DNA of 64,000 nucleotides. Origin: an uncultured Rickettsiales bacterium (GTDB taxonomy: Bacteria > Pseudomonadota > Alphaproteobacteria > Micavibrionales > GCA-2720935). Position 1 is the stretch's first letter. Each line of letters opens with the position of its first letter. This document shows positions 1 to 8,294 of this stretch, in pieces. Below the pieces are notes generated by a model. It saw nothing but the letters and a program-made list of their open reading frames with translations, was not told the origin of the DNA and made no database searches. A program made the position numbers and the translations under genes. Where the stretch lies: assembly GCA_950054255.1 (NCBI GenBank), contig CATLOR010000002.1, forward strand, positions 421,736 through 485,735, written 5' to 3'.

Positions 1-2
1 TC

Positions 3-794
3 ACACCAACACGCTTAAACTGGCTTATGATTGCTGTCATCGGTTTTATGTGGCCACTTATAGGGCATCTTTTATTTCAGAAAAAGAAGATACATGCCCT
101 TATTGTTTTTGCTGTTTCCTTTTTAATTGCCTCTCAAGCTCTTAGTCAGTCAGCACTTCTAGGTATCATCTGTTCTTTTTTAGTTTTTCTCAGCACATAT
201 GTTTTAAGTAAAAAACATGTCAAAAACTTATTTATCATTGGTGTAATAGGCCTTTTATTTGGACTACCGCTGTCACTTTCTAAAATTAATGATGGCATTT
301 TTTATGTAGATAAAACAAAAACTGTTTACCAATTAACATCTCTTGAAAAATACATTTTAACGTCTTCGGCATCTGAGCGGTTGCAAATTTGGAAATTCAT
401 CACGAAAAATATTGAGAAAAAACCTTATATAGGGCATGGCATCGAATCTACGCGCTTTATTAAGACAAAAGAAAAATATCAAATTGTTAAAAACAAAACA
501 TGGCGAAGTGTTTCTCACCCCCATAATGGTATTTTACAGCTTTGGATTGAGTTTGGGGTGCTTGGTGTTCTATTCACATCTGTATTTTTTATCTTTCTAT
601 TAAATAGAATTGAAAAGCTTCCAAGCTATAGCTTTAAGGCCGCTGTATCAACACTTGCAGCACTCTTCACCGTCGGAAGCGTTGGCTATGGATTGTGGCA
701 AGGATGGTGGATTAGCACATTATTCTTATGTACGGCCTATTGTATTATGCTCACAAAGATCGAGCGCAATGAGCTCCACTACGCCTCAAAATAA
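3..794 (+). CDS. O-antigen ligase / Wzy-family membrane protein (5' partial)
   Basis: The reading frame is open to the left edge (from base 3), so the N-terminus is missing and the in-frame ATG at 27 is probably internal. The visible part of about 263 residues is hydrophobic, with several membrane spans, and carries the motif typical of the Wzy_C family near its last third: GHGIESTRF followed by SHPHNGILQLWIEFGVLGV. Members are inner-membrane proteins that join or polymerise O-antigen or other polysaccharides on the periplasmic side. It ends 11 bases from the convergent hslU. Ligase and polymerase cannot be separated from this fragment. The heptose gene hldE lies about 8 kb away, not in the same cluster. 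Confidence 0.8.
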   Translation, partial: TPTRLNWLMIAVIGFMWPLIGHLLFQKKKIHALIVFAVSFLIASQALSQSALLGIICSFLVFLSTYVLSKKHVKNLFIIGVIGLLFGLPLSLSKINDGIFYVDKTKTVYQLTSLEKYILTSSASERLQIWKFITKNIEKKPYIGHGIESTRFIKTKEKYQIVKNKTWRSVSHPHNGILQLWIEFGVLGVLFTSVFFIFLLNRIEKLPSYSFKAAVSTLAALFTVGSVGYGLWQGWWISTLFLCTAYCIMLTKIERNELHYASK

Positions 795-805
795 AGCCTT
801 TATTT

Positions 806-2167
806 TTATAAAATAAATTTTGATAGATCTGTATTTTGAGAAAGCCCTTTGATTTTCTCTTGAACCATTTCTGCGGTAACAGTCACTTTCTGGCCTTGCA
901 TAGCAGGCGCATTATAGCTTACCTCATCCAACAATTTTTCTAAAACTGTATGAAGTCTACGTGCACCAATATTTTCAACTGTTGCGTTAAGCTGTACAGT
1001 GAGCTCAGCAAGTGCATTAATTGCATCATCTGTGAATTCCAAATCAACCTTCTCAGTCCCCATCAAGGCCGTGTATTGTTTAATCAAACTCGCTTCTGGC
1101 TCAACTAAAATACGTCTAAAGTCTTCCTCAGTTAAGGCCTTAAGCTCTACACGAATAGGTAAACGCCCTTGTAGTTCAGGAAGCAAATCAGAAGGTTTAG
1201 CATAATGAAAAGCACCCGATGCAACAAATAAAATATGATCGGTTTTAACCATACCGTGCTTTGTTGTAACTGTTGTTCCTTCTATAAGAGGTAATAAATC
1301 TCGTTGCACACCCTCACGGCTTACATCTCCACGACCGCCTGTTTCGCTACGTCCTGCAATTTTATCAACCTCATCAAGGAAAACAATTGCATTTTGTTCA
1401 ACCTGTTCTAAAGCATGTTGAACGATTTTTTCTTCATCAAGAAGCTTTTCTGCTTCTTCATCTGCTAAAACTTTTAACGCTTTCTCAACGGGCATTTTCT
1501 TTGTGACTTTACGATCCCCCAGCCCTTTACCAAGAATATCGCCTAAATTCATAACACCCATCTGAGCCCCTGGCATGCCTGGGATGTCAAAACTAGGCAT
1601 TGATACATTTTGACTTTCTGAAACTTTAATTTCAATCTCATGATTTTTTAATTCACCAGAGCGCAACTTAGTACGAAAAGACCCTCTTGTTGCATCACCT
1701 GCATTATCTCCCACAAGCACATCAACAACACGTTCTTCTGCAAAAATTTCAGCCTGAGCTTGAATTTCTTTCTTCATGCGTTCTTTAGTCATCTTGATAG
1801 AGACATCAACCAAATCACGCACGATCGATTCAACATCACGTCCAACATAGCCAACTTCAGTAAATTTTGTTGCCTCAACCTTAATAAATGGCGCATTAGA
1901 AAGCTTTGCTAATCGACGTGCAATTTCTGTTTTACCAACACCTGTAGGACCAATCATCAAAATATTTTTTGGTAACACTTCCTCTTTCAAAGGCGATTCC
2001 AATTGTTGACGGCGCCATCTATTGCGAAGAGCGACAGCTACTGCTTTTTTTGCATCATGTTGACCAATTATAAAACGATCAAGTTGCTCAACAGTTTGCT
2101 CAGGTGTTAATTCTGTTACCGTTTCTAACACTTTGAATGGATCTTGTTTTTGCATGACGTTATCCAT
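806..2167 (-). CDS. hslU: HslU, ATPase subunit of the HslUV protease
   Basis: AAA+ unfoldase that feeds substrates to the HslV peptidase in the cytoplasm. At 453 residues it has the family length. Walker A is GPTGVGKT at residues 73-80 and Walker B is FLDE around D265-E266. The intermediate I-domain lies between them, and the sensor-2 region is [12 protein letters not shown]. The C-terminal tail LSKFIL matches the conserved tail that docks into HslV and activates it. It lies 15 bases downstream of hslV in one operon. A second in-frame ATG at codon 5 is a possible alternative start. Confidence 0.97.
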   Translation of the reverse strand: MDNVMQKQDPFKVLETVTELTPEQTVEQLDRFIIGQHDAKKAVAVALRNRWRRQQLESPLKEEVLPKNILMIGPTGVGKTEIARRLAKLSNAPFIKVEATKFTEVGYVGRDVESIVRDLVDVSIKMTKERMKKEIQAQAEIFAEERVVDVLVGDNAGDATRGSFRTKLRSGELKNHEIEIKVSESQNVSMPSFDIPGMPGAQMGVMNLGDILGKGLGDRKVTKKMPVEKALKVLADEEAEKLLDEEKIVQHALEQVEQNAIVFLDEVDKIAGRSETGGRGDVSREGVQRDLLPLIEGTTVTTKHGMVKTDHILFVASGAFHYAKPSDLLPELQGRLPIRVELKALTEEDFRRILVEPEASLIKQYTALMGTEKVDLEFTDDAINALAELTVQLNATVENIGARRLHTVLEKLLDEVSYNAPAMQGQKVTVTAEMVQEKIKGLSQNTDLSKFIL

Positions 2168-2182
2168 AGCTTATTTATCCTT

Positions 2183-2734
2183 TTATATCTCTTCAATGAT
2201 TAAGTTATTATTTGTATAGACACAGATATCTGCTGCGACTTGCATTGATTTTTCAACGATTTCTTTTGCTGATAATCCTTTTTGGTCATGTAAGGCACGT
2301 GCTGCCGATAAAGCATAATTCCCCCCAGAACCAATGCCAATAAGACCATCTTCTGGCTCTAAAACATCTCCCGTCCCTGTAAGAACAAGAGAAACATCTT
2401 TATCACATACAGCCATCATGGCCTCTAAACGACGTAAATATTTATCTGTACGCCAATCTTTTGCCAATTCAACACAAGCACGTGTGAGCTGCCCTGGATG
2501 TTGCTCTAACTTTGCTTCCAAGCGTTCAAAAAGCGTAAAAGCATCTGCTGTTGCACCTGCAAATCCACCGATAATAGATCCGTCACCTATACGACGCACT
2601 TTACGTGCATTTGATTTCATGACGGTGTGACCGATCGAAACTTGTCCATCTCCACCCATTACAACCTTGCCGTCTTTACGGACACACAAAATTGTTGTGC
2701 CATACCATGTCGATTGATCTTTATGCTCCATCAT
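2183..2734 (-). CDS. hslV: HslV, proteolytic subunit of HslUV
   Basis: N-terminal-nucleophile threonine protease of the bacterial proteasome-like HslUV complex. It has 183 residues. The catalytic threonine is predicted to be T13, in YGTTILCV, exposed by removing a 12-residue propeptide. This propeptide is longer than the single Met of E. coli HslV. The conserved blocks [13 protein letters not shown] and [14 protein letters not shown] are present. It is first gene of the hslVU operon, transcribed away from the GNAT gene at 2912. A heat-shock-like promoter is suggested about 45 bases upstream. Confidence 0.97.
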   Translation of the reverse strand: MMEHKDQSTWYGTTILCVRKDGKVVMGGDGQVSIGHTVMKSNARKVRRIGDGSIIGGFAGATADAFTLFERLEAKLEQHPGQLTRACVELAKDWRTDKYLRRLEAMMAVCDKDVSLVLTGTGDVLEPEDGLIGIGSGGNYALSAARALHDQKGLSAKEIVEKSMQVAADICVYTNNNLIIEEI

Positions 2735-2776
2735 TTTGATAACCTTATTTTATCCTGTTAAAAAGTATCTACAGTT

Positions 2777-2804
2777 AATATAGCGTTCCCTTTAAAAATG
2801 CAAG
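2777..2804 (-). promoter_or_regulatory. Possible RpoH-type promoter of hslVU
   Basis: On the minus strand, CTTG (2801-2804) is followed after 16 bases by GCTATATT (2777-2784). This resembles the alphaproteobacterial sigma-32 consensus CTTG-N17/18-CYTATNT with one mismatch and a short spacer. The same stretch could act as a weak sigma-70 promoter with TATATT as -10. The heat-shock reading is favoured because hslVU is a classic heat-shock operon. Confidence 0.3.
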
Positions 2805-2847
2805 TCCCTGCATACTGTTAACACTTAATAAAAGAAAAGATAAAACT

Positions 2848-2876
2848 TTGTTTATCCCTGCTATATATTATATAAT
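2848..2876 (+). promoter_or_regulatory. Sigma-70-like promoter of the GNAT-HIT pair
   Basis: TTGTTT (2848-2853), a 17-base spacer and a perfect TATAAT (2871-2876). Transcription would start near 2883, about 29 bases before the ATG at 2912, leaving room for the AAAGGGAA ribosome binding site. An inverted repeat surrounds the -10 element and is listed separately. Confidence 0.5.
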
Positions 2877-2889
2877 ATTAGTATAGCAG
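2858..2889. promoter_or_regulatory. Inverted repeat around the -10 box, possible operator
   Basis: CTGCTATA (2858-2865) and TATAGCAG (2882-2889) are a perfect 8-base inverted repeat with a 16-base centre. The centre itself contains the palindrome TATTATATAATA (2866-2877) that includes the -10 box. The arms sit in the promoter spacer and at the expected start point, a position suited to a dimeric repressor. No T-run follows, so it is not a terminator. AT-richness makes chance palindromes more likely. Confidence 0.35.
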
Positions 2890-2911
2890 TATAAAAACCA
2901 AAGGGAAAAAA

Positions 2912-3484
2912 ATGTCAGAACAGCCCAAAATCCCAGAAGTGCTTATTGAAGAAGCACTCGAACTAAACGGAACAGATTTACATGATCTATGTGATGCAAC
3001 CGATGACGCCATTGAAAGCGGCGGTGGTTTTGGATGGGTTGATACTCCTGCTCGTGATGTCTTAGAACGTTTTTGGAAAGGCGTCCTTGTCATTCCAGAT
3101 CGCAAACTATTTGTCGGACGCCTAGACGGTATTATTGGTGGAACAGCACAATTAATTTTGACGCCAACGAATAACCAAGCCCAGGCCTTTTCCGCAACCG
3201 TTACAAACGTATTCGTGGCTCCTTGGGCGCGCGGCCATGGCATCGCTAAAAAATTGATGACTGCCATTGAAGACAAAGCAGGTAGTCTTGATCTGGCCGT
3301 TTTAAATCTGGATGTTCGTGAAACACAAACAGCGGCGATCCGCTTATATGAACGCCTAGGCTATCAAAGATGGGGCACAAAACCTCATTATGCCCGTGTT
3401 AAAGATCAGGTCATTGCCGGTCATTATTATTCAAAAGTTTTAAACCCAGAACTCATAAAAGCAAAACCAATGATCGCGGAGTAA
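2912..3484 (+). CDS. GNAT-family N-acetyltransferase
   Basis: A 190-residue protein with the GNAT fold. Motif A, which binds acetyl-CoA, is seen in VFVAPWARGHGIAKKLM, and the C-terminal part has the typical N.AI.LYERLGY block (AAIRLYERLGY). The substrate cannot be told. The start is supported by AAAGGGAA seven or so bases upstream. It is followed after 3 bases by a HIT hydrolase, so the two are probably co-transcribed from the promoter at 2848-2876. Confidence 0.85.
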   Translation: MSEQPKIPEVLIEEALELNGTDLHDLCDATDDAIESGGGFGWVDTPARDVLERFWKGVLVIPDRKLFVGRLDGIIGGTAQLILTPTNNQAQAFSATVTNVFVAPWARGHGIAKKLMTAIEDKAGSLDLAVLNLDVRETQTAAIRLYERLGYQRWGTKPHYARVKDQVIAGHYYSKVLNPELIKAKPMIAE

Positions 3485-3487
3485 CCT

Positions 3488-3853
3488 ATGTCACTTGCCT
3501 ATGATACGAATAATATTTTTGCCAAAATTTTACGAGGAGAAATCCCAAACAACACGGTTTTCGAAAATGAACACGTCTTGGCCTTTCATGATATAGCGCC
3601 CAAAGCGCCTGTTCATGTTGTCATCATTCCAAAAGGATCTTATACAGATGTGCAAACCTTTAGCGAGAAAGCATCGACAGAAGAAAAAACAGCCCTTTTT
3701 TCATCATTTGCACTCATCGCTGAAAAACTAGGATTACCTGCGAATGGCTACCGTCTTATTACAAATTGCCGAGATCATGGCGGTCAAGAAGTCCCGCACC
3801 TGCATTTTCACATGCTAGGCGGTGCCCCTATTGGACCTTTGGTGAGTGAATAG
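3488..3853 (+). CDS. HIT-family (HINT-like) nucleotide hydrolase
   Basis: A 121-residue histidine-triad protein, close to the usual length of HINT enzymes that hydrolyse purine nucleoside phosphoramidates. The N-terminal signature NIFAKILRGEIPN, the central VHVVIIPK and the C-terminal triad HLHFHMLGG are all present. A CGGAG ribosome binding site overlaps the end of the upstream GNAT gene. Its last 26 bases overlap the 3' end of the convergent gene at 3828-4487. Confidence 0.93.
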   Translation: MSLAYDTNNIFAKILRGEIPNNTVFENEHVLAFHDIAPKAPVHVVIIPKGSYTDVQTFSEKASTEEKTALFSSFALIAEKLGLPANGYRLITNCRDHGGQEVPHLHFHMLGGAPIGPLVSE

Positions 3854-4487
3854 TTTTTTGAGCTAAACTTTGGACTCTTTTTGAAAAAACATGATCCAAT
3901 TCTTGCTGTGTACATATTCCACGCTGTTTTAAATATGTGTAAAAAAGAACACTATCTTGTGTAGTTGGATGTGTGCCAACATAGTCTTCTGTTTGAATTG
4001 GTGCAAAAATTGGGACAGTCACAACGAATTGATATGTTGAATCGCGCTCTACATCAATAACGAGCCCTTCTTCATCGGTACCAACATGTGAGAAAGAAGA
4101 AAGTGTAACATTATTTTGTCCCCAGCCAGCACGGCACCCTATAGCATTCAAATCCCCACGAATTTCACGCGCTTTCGCAGATAATCGTCCATAGATATGG
4201 TGCGCCCTTAATAAATCTTTATTTCGGATATAATTTTCTATTTCTAATACTGTATCAGGAAGAGAAACCAAGCTATTCACAACCAATGTATAACACGGAA
4301 TTGCATCATATTGTGCTGGGTTGTTTTTCAAAATTTCATGATAACCATTATAATTAAACATAGCCCCACTATATTTGGGAGAAAAATATGAAACAGATAA
4401 CTTTGGTAAAGGTGCACTCATCTGCTTCTCCAAGGCTTGCCTCCTTGTCGCATTAAACACAGATCTCAGCATAGCCTCTACATGCAT
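3828..4487 (-). CDS. Uncharacterised 219-residue protein
   Basis: I do not recognise a family. The protein has no signal peptide or membrane span. It is rich in aromatic and polar residues, with a helical stretch around residues 80-115 (ENYIRNKDLLRAHHIYGRL) and short cysteine-containing motifs (IGCRAGWGQ). The ATG at 4487 has AAAGG about ten bases upstream. It overlaps the HIT gene tail to tail by 26 bases, so both C-terminal ends are coded on opposite strands of the same DNA. The length of the open frame and the ribosome binding site argue that it is real. Confidence 0.65.
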   Translation of the reverse strand: MHVEAMLRSVFNATRRQALEKQMSAPLPKLSVSYFSPKYSGAMFNYNGYHEILKNNPAQYDAIPCYTLVVNSLVSLPDTVLEIENYIRNKDLLRAHHIYGRLSAKAREIRGDLNAIGCRAGWGQNNVTLSSFSHVGTDEEGLVIDVERDSTYQFVVTVPIFAPIQTEDYVGTHPTTQDSVLFYTYLKQRGICTQQELDHVFSKRVQSLAQKTIHSPKVQ

Positions 4488-4624
4488 ATATAATTACCTT
4501 TAATAATTGTTTGATTAACATAACCCTAAACCTTTTTTTATTCAACTTAAAAAGTGTTTTATTTTTTACAAATATGTGGCATAAACAAAGAAACAAAACA
4601 TGAACACAGTATTACCCTTCTTTT

Positions 4625-5212
4625 ATGAGCGACCCTATTTTCAAAAATTGTATCTTATATCTTATTGGTTTTCCTGGGACAGGAAAATACACAATCGGAA
4701 AACAAATTTCCGAACAACATTCTAGCTTTAGACTGGTCGATAACCACTTAATAAATAACCCTATTTTTTCACTTCTTGAACGTGGGACAAAAACAATTCC
4801 TGAACAAGCTTGGAAGTATATTGATACAATCTATGACGCTGTCATTGATACGATCAAAACACTTTCCCCAACCGATTACAGTTTTATTTTCACAAATGTT
4901 TTATCAAATGAAGATCCTGAAGATCAGATTTTTTACAATCGTCTTTCTGATTTAGCCAATCAGCGTAAAGCTCATTTTATCCCTATACGCCTTCACTGTA
5001 ATATAGATGAAGCTAAAAAACGCCTCATTGCACCTGAGCGTGTAGAGCGTTTTAAACTCACACAACCTGACATTTTAGAACATATCACAGACACAAAAAC
5101 ACTCTTAACCATCTCGCACTCTCACCTTTTAGATCTTGATGTCAGTGAAAAAACGATAGATCAATCAGTTGAAGAAATTTTATCGCATATTAAACAAATA
5201 AAAGGAACGTAA
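4625..5212 (+). CDS. P-loop kinase-like protein (uncharacterised AAA_18-type family)
   Basis: A 195-residue P-loop protein. The Walker A is GFPGTGKYT at residues 15-23, with tyrosine in the position normally held by Ser/Thr after the lysine. Relatives I recall in this family also have a non-Ser/Thr residue there. It is followed by LVDNHLINNPIF, and an Arg-rich lid region (KKRLIAPERVERFK) lies near residue 140. This layout fits small nucleoside- or shikimate-kinase-like enzymes, but the substrate is unknown. Its stop codon TAA overlaps the ATG of the next gene (TAATG), so translation is probably coupled to the ComM-like ATPase. Confidence 0.75.
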   Translation: MSDPIFKNCILYLIGFPGTGKYTIGKQISEQHSSFRLVDNHLINNPIFSLLERGTKTIPEQAWKYIDTIYDAVIDTIKTLSPTDYSFIFTNVLSNEDPEDQIFYNRLSDLANQRKAHFIPIRLHCNIDEAKKRLIAPERVERFKLTQPDILEHITDTKTLLTISHSHLLDLDVSEKTIDQSVEEILSHIKQIKGT

Positions 5213-6726
5213 TGGTTGCACGCTTAAACACTGTTGCTTTTGAAGGCATCTCAACAAAAGATATCGAAGTTCAAGTACAGCTTTCAAATGGCTTGCCAGC
5301 TTTCAACATTGTTGGCCTGCCCGATAAAGCTGTCGCAGAAAGTAAAGAGCGCATTAGAAGCGCCCTCCATGCCATAGGCCTATCTCTTCCCTCTAAACGC
5401 ATCACTGTCAACTTATCTCCTGCCGACCTGCATAAAGAAGGTTCTTATTTTGATCTTCCCATCATTCTAGGTGTTTTAATCGTAATGGAAGCATTTCCTC
5501 AAGATGCCGTCGAAGATTATATAACACTCGGTGAGCTTTCTCTTGATGGACGAATCATGCCCATTAATGGCGTCCTCCCCGCAGCTATTCACGCTGTTGC
5601 TAGCAACAAAGGGTTGATATGCCCAGAAAAGCAACAAAATGAAGCCCTCTGGGCGAGTAATGAATTATCTGTATTAGCACCGACACATTTAATGCATTTA
5701 ATCAATCATATGAAAGGTGTTCAGCTTTTATCAAACCCTAAACTTTCTATCGAACAAGCAACAGATCACTCTTCAAATGATAATAAAGACTTTTCAGATG
5801 TGCGAGGACAAGAAAGCGCAAAAAGAGGTCTTGTTATTGCCGCAGCAGGTGAGCACAACGCCTTACTCAGTGGCCCACCAGGCTCAGGGAAATCAATGCT
5901 TGCCTCAAGAGTTCCGACAATCCTACCTGAGCTGTCAACACAAGCAAGTCTTGAAACATCTATGATCCATAGTATTTCAAAAGGTCTTGATAACGGTCAA
6001 ATCGTTAGAACCCCACCTTATCGTGACCCCCATCATACAGCTTCAACGGCTGCGTTAATTGGTGGTGGTCAACGTATACGCCCTGGGGAAATCTCTCTCG
6101 CTCATAATGGTGTTTTATTTTTGGATGAATTACCTGAATTTTCAAGACAATCTCTTGAGGCACTAAGACAGCCTTTGGAAACAGGCTCTGTTCTCGTTTC
6201 TCGCGTGCAACAGCAAATCAAATTCCCCGCACAGTTCCAACTGATAGCCGCCATGAACCCTTGTAAATGCGGATATTTAGGTGACGCCTCGCGTGCTTGT
6301 AATAAAGCACCAAAATGTGCTCAAGACTATCAAAATAAAATTTCTGGACCCATGTTAGATCGTTTTGACCTCTTTATTGATGTACCTACAATACCGATCC
6401 ATCATATGGCGGATGCCCCAACGGGTGAAACAAGTGCTGTTTTAAAGCGTTACGTGATCGAAGCCAGACAACGTCAAATACATCGTTACAAAGACTATTC
6501 TTTTTCAACCAATGCCCGCGCAGAGGATAAACATCTTGAGAACTTGTTACGCTTATCGGAAGAAGCACGTACGCTTTTAATCCAAGCGGCAGAGCGATTT
6601 AAACTTTCAGGCAGAGGGTATAAACGCCTCCTTAGAACATCAAGAACGCTTGCAGATCTCAATAAAAAGGATAATATAGACACGGATCATATTATTGAAG
6701 CACTCGCTTTTAGAGCGATGATCTAA
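5212..6726 (+). CDS. ComM/YifB-type Mg-chelatase-like AAA+ ATPase
   Basis: A 504-residue protein with the N-terminal ChlI-like domain (starting MVARLNTVAFEGI), a central AAA+ module with Walker A GPPGSGKS at residues 221-228 and Walker B FLDELPEF, and a C-terminal Mg-chelatase lid. A four-cysteine segment (CKCGYLGDASRACNKAPKC) sits after the ATPase core, as is usual in the family. ComM is known as a hexameric helicase that aids branch migration during natural transformation. The dprA gene at 23805 is another transformation-related gene in the window. The ribosome binding site AAAGGAACG lies inside the previous gene. Confidence 0.93.
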   Translation: MVARLNTVAFEGISTKDIEVQVQLSNGLPAFNIVGLPDKAVAESKERIRSALHAIGLSLPSKRITVNLSPADLHKEGSYFDLPIILGVLIVMEAFPQDAVEDYITLGELSLDGRIMPINGVLPAAIHAVASNKGLICPEKQQNEALWASNELSVLAPTHLMHLINHMKGVQLLSNPKLSIEQATDHSSNDNKDFSDVRGQESAKRGLVIAAAGEHNALLSGPPGSGKSMLASRVPTILPELSTQASLETSMIHSISKGLDNGQIVRTPPYRDPHHTASTAALIGGGQRIRPGEISLAHNGVLFLDELPEFSRQSLEALRQPLETGSVLVSRVQQQIKFPAQFQLIAAMNPCKCGYLGDASRACNKAPKCAQDYQNKISGPMLDRFDLFIDVPTIPIHHMADAPTGETSAVLKRYVIEARQRQIHRYKDYSFSTNARAEDKHLENLLRLSEEARTLLIQAAERFKLSGRGYKRLLRTSRTLADLNKKDNIDTDHIIEALAFRAMI

Positions 6727-6755
6727 AAAATATGGCGAAAAAATGGCAAAAATTA

Positions 6756-6784
6756 TTGTTTTATTTACAAATAATATGTATAAT
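6756..6784 (+). promoter_or_regulatory. Sigma-70-like promoter
   Basis: TTGTTT (6756-6761), a 17-base spacer and a perfect TATAAT (6779-6784). The start point would be near 6791, about 24 bases before the ATG at 6815. It has the same -35 and -10 hexamers as the promoter at 2848-2876. Confidence 0.55.
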
Positions 6785-6814
6785 CTGTGAATAAGTCATA
6801 TATTGAGGGTAATA

Positions 6815-7495
6815 ATGAATTACGATAAGGATGAAGAGCTTTTAAAAGCTGAAGCTGCTACTGCGCAAGCAGAGCAAGAGCAGGCTGGTGCGTCTGATCT
6901 TAAGCTTTCCAATGAGGAACATGAGGCCTTAAAAGAACAAAAACAAGAAGATGGTGAAACATCTGAAATGGGCACAGGTGCTCTTGGCATGGATGCTGGT
7001 GGCGGTATCGGTATTGCCCTAGGATCCCTTATTGAAACACTTGATGATCAAGCCAAAGCAAAGCAAAAAAAACAAAATGAAGAAAATTTAGATGATGACG
7101 GATATTCATTAAAGCATCGTATAGGCAAAAAAACAATGGGCCTTGTTCCCCTGGACCCTAAAGACGATGACAAAAAAAAGGATAAGACTGATCCTCAACA
7201 AAGGAAACCGACACAAGAAGAATTGAGAAATGCGTTTAATGCGCGCAACAAGGCTTTATTAGCAGCAGCCCAACAAAAACGCGCAGATGAACTAAGACAA
7301 GAGCAAGCCGTTATTTTAGCAAGAAAACTTGAAGAACAAAGGCGTGCAACATTAGAGCAAGAAAACAAACAAAAACCACATCCTTCTACTCAGTTGCTCA
7401 AAAACCCTGCTTATATAGATCCTCTTAAATCACTCGGGATGGATATGGGACAAGCGCCAAAACCTGGATCAAAATCTTCAAGTGAAGATCGCTAA
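6815..7495 (+). CDS. Uncharacterised highly charged coiled-coil protein
   Basis: A 226-residue protein dominated by Glu, Lys, Gln and Ala, with no recognisable domain. Residues 1-55 and 130-195 look like alpha-helical coiled coil. Between them are a Gly-rich segment (GMDAGGGIGIALGS) and an acidic/basic linker with runs of Asp and Lys. The start is set at the ATG at 6815, which has GAGGGT at proper spacing. A TTG 12 bases upstream is in frame but overlaps that ribosome binding site. It has its own promoter and is convergent with pssA, which ends 10 bases away. Function unknown. Confidence 0.7.
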   Translation: MNYDKDEELLKAEAATAQAEQEQAGASDLKLSNEEHEALKEQKQEDGETSEMGTGALGMDAGGGIGIALGSLIETLDDQAKAKQKKQNEENLDDDGYSLKHRIGKKTMGLVPLDPKDDDKKKDKTDPQQRKPTQEELRNAFNARNKALLAAAQQKRADELRQEQAVILARKLEEQRRATLEQENKQKPHPSTQLLKNPAYIDPLKSLGMDMGQAPKPGSKSSSEDR

Positions 7496-7504
7496 CCTTC
7501 TTTT

Positions 7505-8290
7505 TTAACGCTTTGTTTTTGTTAATCGCTTCTGTGCTCTGATAGAGAACGGAATTGAGGCAATATACATGACTGAACATACCATCAGTGTAAGCCATGG
7601 CTCTGTAACCAAAGCAGCGATACAAATACCTAAAGCTGCCAATAGTGGTATTGCAAATTTCTGAGGTAGTTTTAATTTTTTGATCGAATATGTTGGGATA
7701 TGGCTCACCATTAACAACCCAATAAACAACATCCAAAAACTGACGACAACAGCAACAATAGGATAGTCTTTGAAGATAATTGTATCGAAATAATTATTCA
7801 CAACAACCGGCATCAAAACCAACAAAGCACCTGCAGGTGATGGAACGCCGCAAAAAAACATACTGTTTTTTTCGTCTTTCTCATCTGATTTGCTTTCCGT
7901 GTTAAAACGCGCCAATCTTAACGCTGTTGCAACTGCAAATCCCATCGCCGCAAACCAGCCAAAGCCACCTGCTATATGCGTAAGCCATAAATATACAATC
8001 AAAGCTGGGGCTATTCCAAATGCCAAGAAATCTGAAAGGCTGTCTAACTCTGCCCCTATTTTACTTTCTGCTTTTAACAAACGTGCCATCGCACCATCAA
8101 GTGCATCAAATGTTGCAGCAACAATAATTGCTAAAACAACCCACTCCCATTTCTCTGCGATCGCAAAACGAATAGCACTTAAGCCTGCACATAAGGCAAT
8201 CACTGTAAGCATATTGGGGATCAATTTTGAAAGAGAAATTACTTTCAACCCTTTATCATCATTTGTTTCTGTCATTTTTTTAGCAGGCAT
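7505..8290 (-). CDS. pssA: CDP-diacylglycerol-serine O-phosphatidyltransferase
   Basis: Integral membrane enzyme that makes phosphatidylserine from CDP-diacylglycerol and serine. The 261-residue protein has the complete CDP-alcohol phosphotransferase signature DG..AR........G...D...D at residues 65-87, followed by several membrane spans. It lies 4 bases downstream of psd, so the two form the phosphatidylethanolamine operon. No clear Shine-Dalgarno precedes the ATG, and translation may be coupled to psd. An in-frame ATG at codon 6 is an alternative start. Confidence 0.95.
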   Translation of the reverse strand: MPAKKMTETNDDKGLKVISLSKLIPNMLTVIALCAGLSAIRFAIAEKWEWVVLAIIVAATFDALDGAMARLLKAESKIGAELDSLSDFLAFGIAPALIVYLWLTHIAGGFGWFAAMGFAVATALRLARFNTESKSDEKDEKNSMFFCGVPSPAGALLVLMPVVVNNYFDTIIFKDYPIVAVVVSFWMLFIGLLMVSHIPTYSIKKLKLPQKFAIPLLAALGICIAALVTEPWLTLMVCSVMYIASIPFSIRAQKRLTKTKR

Positions 8291-8294
8291 TTAT

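Noticed and set aside
2878..3276. Open frame of 132 codons antisense to the GNAT gene
   Set aside because: The plus-strand GNAT protein has clear motifs and a ribosome binding site. The antisense product has no recognisable feature.
7474..7489. ATCTTC/GAAGAT hairpin at the end of the coiled-coil gene as a terminator
   Set aside because: The stem is only 6 bases, AT-rich and inside the coding sequence, with no adjacent T-run.
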